The notes under the pieces were generated by a model. The model had not been told where the DNA came from and did no database searches. It saw only the letters and a program-made list of their open reading frames with translations. Below, piece after piece: positions 5,899 to 7,823 of a stretch of DNA of 7,823 nucleotides (its first letter is position 1; each line of letters starts with the position of its first letter). Origin of the DNA: JBFLXN01 sp040755715 [NCBI: Candidatus Edwardsbacteria bacterium] (lineage in GTDB: Bacteria; Edwardsbacteria; AC1; JBFLXN01); assembly GCA_040755715.1 (NCBI GenBank), contig JBFLXN010000130.1, positions 1 through 7,823 on the forward strand, written 5' to 3'. The translations under genes were made by a program, and so were the position numbers.

Positions 5899-6930
5899 CT
5901 AAAAAAGCCGCAATTCTTCTTGTATTTTCTCTGCAGGAATATTGAAGGCCTTGCCACGAGCAATCAATCGGAGATTGATAATCTCGTTATATTTTTGATA
6001 GAGAAAGCCAATCACCACATCTACGGATAAAGGATCTCCTCTATAGAGTTGACAGAGAAAATGATTAAAAAGCAAAGATATCTTTTCATCTAATTCACTT
6101 GTTGAACTTCTTTTGAGAAATTGTGAGAAAAAAGTTCCTTGTAGTTGGTATCTTGCTTTAGTAAGGGTTCTAACATCAAGAAGTGAAATAAAAACTGCGT
6201 AAGGAATTTCTCTACCGCCCGATAAAAAATATTGCACCTTTTGGGTGAATTCTAAATCTTCTTCCCGCAATTTCAAAGCTGTCTTGAAATTTAAAATGTC
6301 TATTTCTTTCTGAATGAGTTTCCTTACTTCTCTTTCACTATAACTCCATCCTCTGCTTTTCTCCACCCCCCATTGAAAATAGTAGTGGTCTAAATTGAAT
6401 TCTAACCTTGAAAGGTCTTTTGACTTCTCATAGTTCTCCACTTGCTGAGTCAATGGCAAAGCAAAAGGGTGCCCCCAGCTTGCCAGGGTATCAGCAATGG
6501 CATTTAGATTTGGCTGCCTTAAAAGCTCACTCAGAAATAATTCACCCAATTCACCTGCTGGCAATAGTTGCGCAAGAATCTCCTCTTCTGGTCTTTGTTT
6601 ATGTTTGCCTCGGACGATTGTTTTTAAATTATAGAGGTCCCATTGTTTGAGAAAAATACTGATTAGGGTTTTTGGTTTTCCTTCGGTCATTTTCAGAATC
6701 TTACGGGTTGTAGATTGTAAATTACGGGCTAAAGCTTCTTCTATTGCTTTAAGCCCAGTATGTCGGCTCAGTGCTTCTTGATATTCTTTCCCGTAACCCA
6801 ATCCACTCAGTGCCTCTGCAAAAGAGGAAAGAGAGGGCAATGCCAACAATTCCAAATAGCGATTCTCAGGAATTAGTCGGCTATGTATTCCCTTAACCCG
6901 AGCATTAATATAACCGTAATCAGAAGGCAT
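5899..6930 (-). CDS. atpC: V/A-type ATP synthase subunit C (V-ATPase subunit d homologue)
   Basis: From the ATG at 6930 this encodes 343 residues, normal for the family. It begins with SDYGYINARVKGIHSRLI (3-20), the typical N-terminus. Three related helical blocks recur, marked by NLKTIVRG (101-108), NFKTALK (214-220) and NLRLIARG (319-326), as expected from the internal repeats of subunit C/d. The subunit is a cone-shaped socket linking the central stalk to the membrane rotor ring. The reading frame is open up to an ATG at 7041 inside atpE, but those 37 extra residues are translated repeat DNA and have no family match. There is no Shine-Dalgarno sequence before the ATG at 6930; the preceding bases belong to a tandem repeat. 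The gene follows atpE after 88 nt and is followed by a terminator-like hairpin rather than subunit F or A. Confidence 0.88.
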   Translation of the reverse strand: MPSDYGYINARVKGIHSRLIPENRYLELLALPSLSSFAEALSGLGYGKEYQEALSRHTGLKAIEEALARNLQSTTRKILKMTEGKPKTLISIFLKQWDLYNLKTIVRGKHKQRPEEEILAQLLPAGELGELFLSELLRQPNLNAIADTLASWGHPFALPLTQQVENYEKSKDLSRLEFNLDHYYFQWGVEKSRGWSYSEREVRKLIQKEIDILNFKTALKLREEDLEFTQKVQYFLSGGREIPYAVFISLLDVRTLTKARYQLQGTFFSQFLKRSSTSELDEKISLLFNHFLCQLYRGDPLSVDVVIGFLYQKYNEIINLRLIARGKAFNIPAEKIQEELRLF

Positions 6931-6934
6931 AATA

Positions 6935-7013
6935 CAAACAGATGACAGAACACAGAAGACAGATGCCAGACTCTGTCTTCTGATGGTCTGAAAAGTCTGT
7001 CTTCTGTCCTCTG
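6935..7013. repeat. Heptamer tandem repeat with internal palindrome between atpE and atpC
   Basis: On the minus strand four 7-nt units of the form CTGTNNN run through 6935-6962. CAGAAGACAGA (6953-6963) pairs perfectly with TCTGTCTTCTG (6972-6982) across an 8-nt loop, and the latter sequence recurs at 6996-7006. The repeat fills nearly the whole 88-nt gap between the two V-ATPase genes and stops 4 nt before the atpC ATG. The hairpin could act as an RNA processing or stability element within the operon. Confidence 0.75.
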
Positions 7014-7018
7014 AAATT

Positions 7019-7597
7019 TTATCCCCACAGAATCTCGGCAATTTCAGCGATAATAAACGGTTTGGCTCTTTCTAAACGAGAGGAAAATGTATTAGTTACC
7101 ACCAATGTGCCATCTTCAGAAGAGACCCTTACCCCTCCCGTAATTTCTCCGCTCGGTTTCAAGATAAAATCCTTTAATTCAAATTCTGCTATAACTTTCT
7201 TTGCTAAAGCTATATTATTTTCAGCCACTTCTATTATTATCTTTGAAGAAAAATTGGAAAGTGTTTCCTCAAGTAATTTCTTAAGAATCTCAGCATACTC
7301 TTCATTTCTAAATCGCTTGCCAAATTCCCCTTTGCTCTCTTCAAATATTTCTTCAAGAAGTTTGTCTTTTGTTTGTAAGACTAAAGCTGAGGCTTTAAGA
7401 TTGGTTGTGCTTTTGCTTCTCATCAAAGCATTATTTAGGTTTCTCTCCAATTGTTGTCTGTGGGATTCTATTATTTGAGAAGTCTCGGATTTTGCCTCCA
7501 GCAAAATTACTTCTGCTTTTTCCTTTGCTTCCTTGAGAATTTTTTCTTTTTCCTCTTCAGCTTCTTTAGTTAAAAGAGCAATTAGTTCAGAATTCAT
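7019..7597 (-). CDS. atpE: V/A-type ATP synthase subunit E (peripheral stalk)
   Basis: From the ATG at 7597 the protein has 192 residues, usual for the family. Residues 1-90 are a long charged helix rich in Glu, Lys and Ala (for example KEAEEEKEKILKEAKEKAE, 11-29), the coiled coil that pairs with subunit G/H in the peripheral stalk. The C-terminal globular domain carries the signature GGVRVSSEDG (154-163), TNTFSSRLER (168-177) and a final helix ending EILWG. An in-frame GTG at 7609 would add four residues; the ATG is preferred, with only a weak TGGA 7 nt before it. The DNA just before the start is a 9-nt quasi-repeat. atpC follows, the common E-C order of bacterial and archaeal V/A operons. 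Confidence 0.9.
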   Translation of the reverse strand: MNSELIALLTKEAEEEKEKILKEAKEKAEVILLEAKSETSQIIESHRQQLERNLNNALMRSKSTTNLKASALVLQTKDKLLEEIFEESKGEFGKRFRNEEYAEILKKLLEETLSNFSSKIIIEVAENNIALAKKVIAEFELKDFILKPSGEITGGVRVSSEDGTLVVTNTFSSRLERAKPFIIAEIAEILWG

Positions 7598-7605
7598 AAT
7601 TTTAT

Positions 7606-7678
7606 CCACAGATTACACAGTCCTGCCAGAAGTAGATCCGCGGTATTTCTGGCGGAAAATATCGCAGAGAACGCAGAA
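7606..7678 (-). repeat. Two 9-nt quasi-repeats upstream of atpE
   Basis: On the minus strand CTGTGTAATCTGTGG (7606-7620) and TTCTGCGTTCTCTGCG (7663-7678) each repeat a CTGYG-type core with a 9-nt period. The first touches the atpE start region. A looser version, CTTCGTGTTCATTTGTGG with a 10-nt period, lies on the plus strand at 2547-2564. From general familiarity, similar phrases occur before genes in many uncultured bacterial genomes; I cannot check this here. Confidence 0.5.
7623..7655. other. Hairpin in the atpE leader
   Basis: GCCAGAA (7625-7631) pairs with TTCTGGC (7647-7653). On the plus-strand reading the stem extends with further pairs and wobbles to 12 positions on each side, around a 9-nt loop. 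It ends about 26 nt upstream of the atpE ATG and could affect translation or RNA stability. Confidence 0.45.
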
Positions 7679-7701
7679 CAATGAACGAATGTTTCTATTC
7701 T

Positions 7702-7752
7702 AGTGCTGTGTGACATAAATTCCGTAACTTTTTTCGGGAGTCACACAGCACT
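7702..7752. repeat. 51-nt palindromic dispersed repeat, full copy
   Basis: AGTGCTGTGTGAC (7702-7714) and GTCACACAGCACT (7740-7752) are perfect 13-bp inverted arms around a 25-nt centre containing CATAAATTCCG and a T run. The left half recurs at 2421-2452. The arms resemble terminal inverted repeats of a tiny non-autonomous element or a large REP-like hairpin. Confidence 0.7.
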
Positions 7753-7757
7753 TTCAC

Positions 7758-7776
7758 ATCCCGATTCTATCGGGAT
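7758..7776. repeat. Short perfect hairpin, 8-bp stem and 3-nt loop
   Basis: ATCCCGAT (7758-7765) pairs with ATCGGGAT (7769-7776). It sits 5 nt from the 51-nt palindrome in a row of three hairpins. No T run follows on either strand, so a terminator is unlikely. Confidence 0.6.
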
Positions 7777-7781
7777 ATGAC

Positions 7782-7814
7782 ATTCCGAAACTTGCCACTG
7801 GCAACTTTCGGAAT
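7782..7814. repeat. Two-part hairpin at the right edge
   Basis: ATTCCGAAA (7782-7790) pairs with TTTCGGAAT (7806-7814), then after one C-C mismatch TTGCC pairs with GGCAA around ACT. Its minus-strand AAGTTTCGGAAT matches AAGTTACGGAAT in the neighbouring palindrome at one mismatch, so the two may be related. No open reading frame of note lies in 7610-7823; the window ends before the next gene upstream. Confidence 0.65.
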
Positions 7815-7823
7815 TGTAACCCC

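Noticed and set aside
6931-7041. N-terminal extension of AtpC from the ATG at 7041
   Set aside because: The 37 extra residues are translated tandem repeat and overlap atpE; family similarity begins at the ATG at 6930.
7062-7478. 138-codon plus-strand open frame
   Set aside because: It is antisense to atpE, whose family signature is clear; the plus-strand product has no recognisable motif.

Overview
The window looks like chromosomal DNA from an uncultured, AT-rich, probably anaerobic or deep-branching bacterium. It carries bacterial V/A-type ATPase genes, a DUF2905 membrane protein, a SpoIID/LytB lipoprotein and a DnaQ-DinG fusion helicase. Spacers between genes are crowded with short degenerate tandem repeats and hairpins, as is often seen in candidate-phylum genomes. 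I cannot name the phylum from this sequence alone. No rRNA, tRNA, CRISPR array or defence system was found.

Layout: the left edge (1-117, + strand) holds the 3' end of a transposase gene and two near-identical 17-nt direct repeats, interpreted as one end of an insertion sequence. Every other gene is on the minus strand. Read in the direction of transcription (right to left), the order is: a repeat- and hairpin-rich leader (7598-7823); atpE (V-ATPase subunit E); an 88-nt repeat-filled gap; atpC (V-ATPase subunit C); a strong terminator-like hairpin; a recognisable promoter and a roughly 160-nt structured leader; dinG (exonuclease-helicase); a DUF2905 gene 6 nt later; a 229-nt mosaic of repeats; terC (TerC/Alx-type membrane protein); and a SpoIID-domain lipoprotein 3 nt further on.

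How the genes relate: atpE and atpC encode stalk components of a rotary ATPase, but the catalytic subunits A and B and subunits F and D do not follow atpC, so the complex must be completed elsewhere. dinG and the DUF2905 gene form one unit, terC and spoIID-like form a second tight pair. The repeat block between these pairs leaves open whether they share a transcript.

No convincing undescribed multi-gene system was seen. The most unusual content is in the non-coding DNA. Degenerate 7-nt tandem repeats occur at two intergenic sites and possibly as an in-frame insertion in the DinG linker. A dispersed palindromic element has a full copy at 7702-7752 and a half copy at 2421-2452. Repeats abut the start codons of both V-ATPase genes, which have weak or no Shine-Dalgarno sequences.
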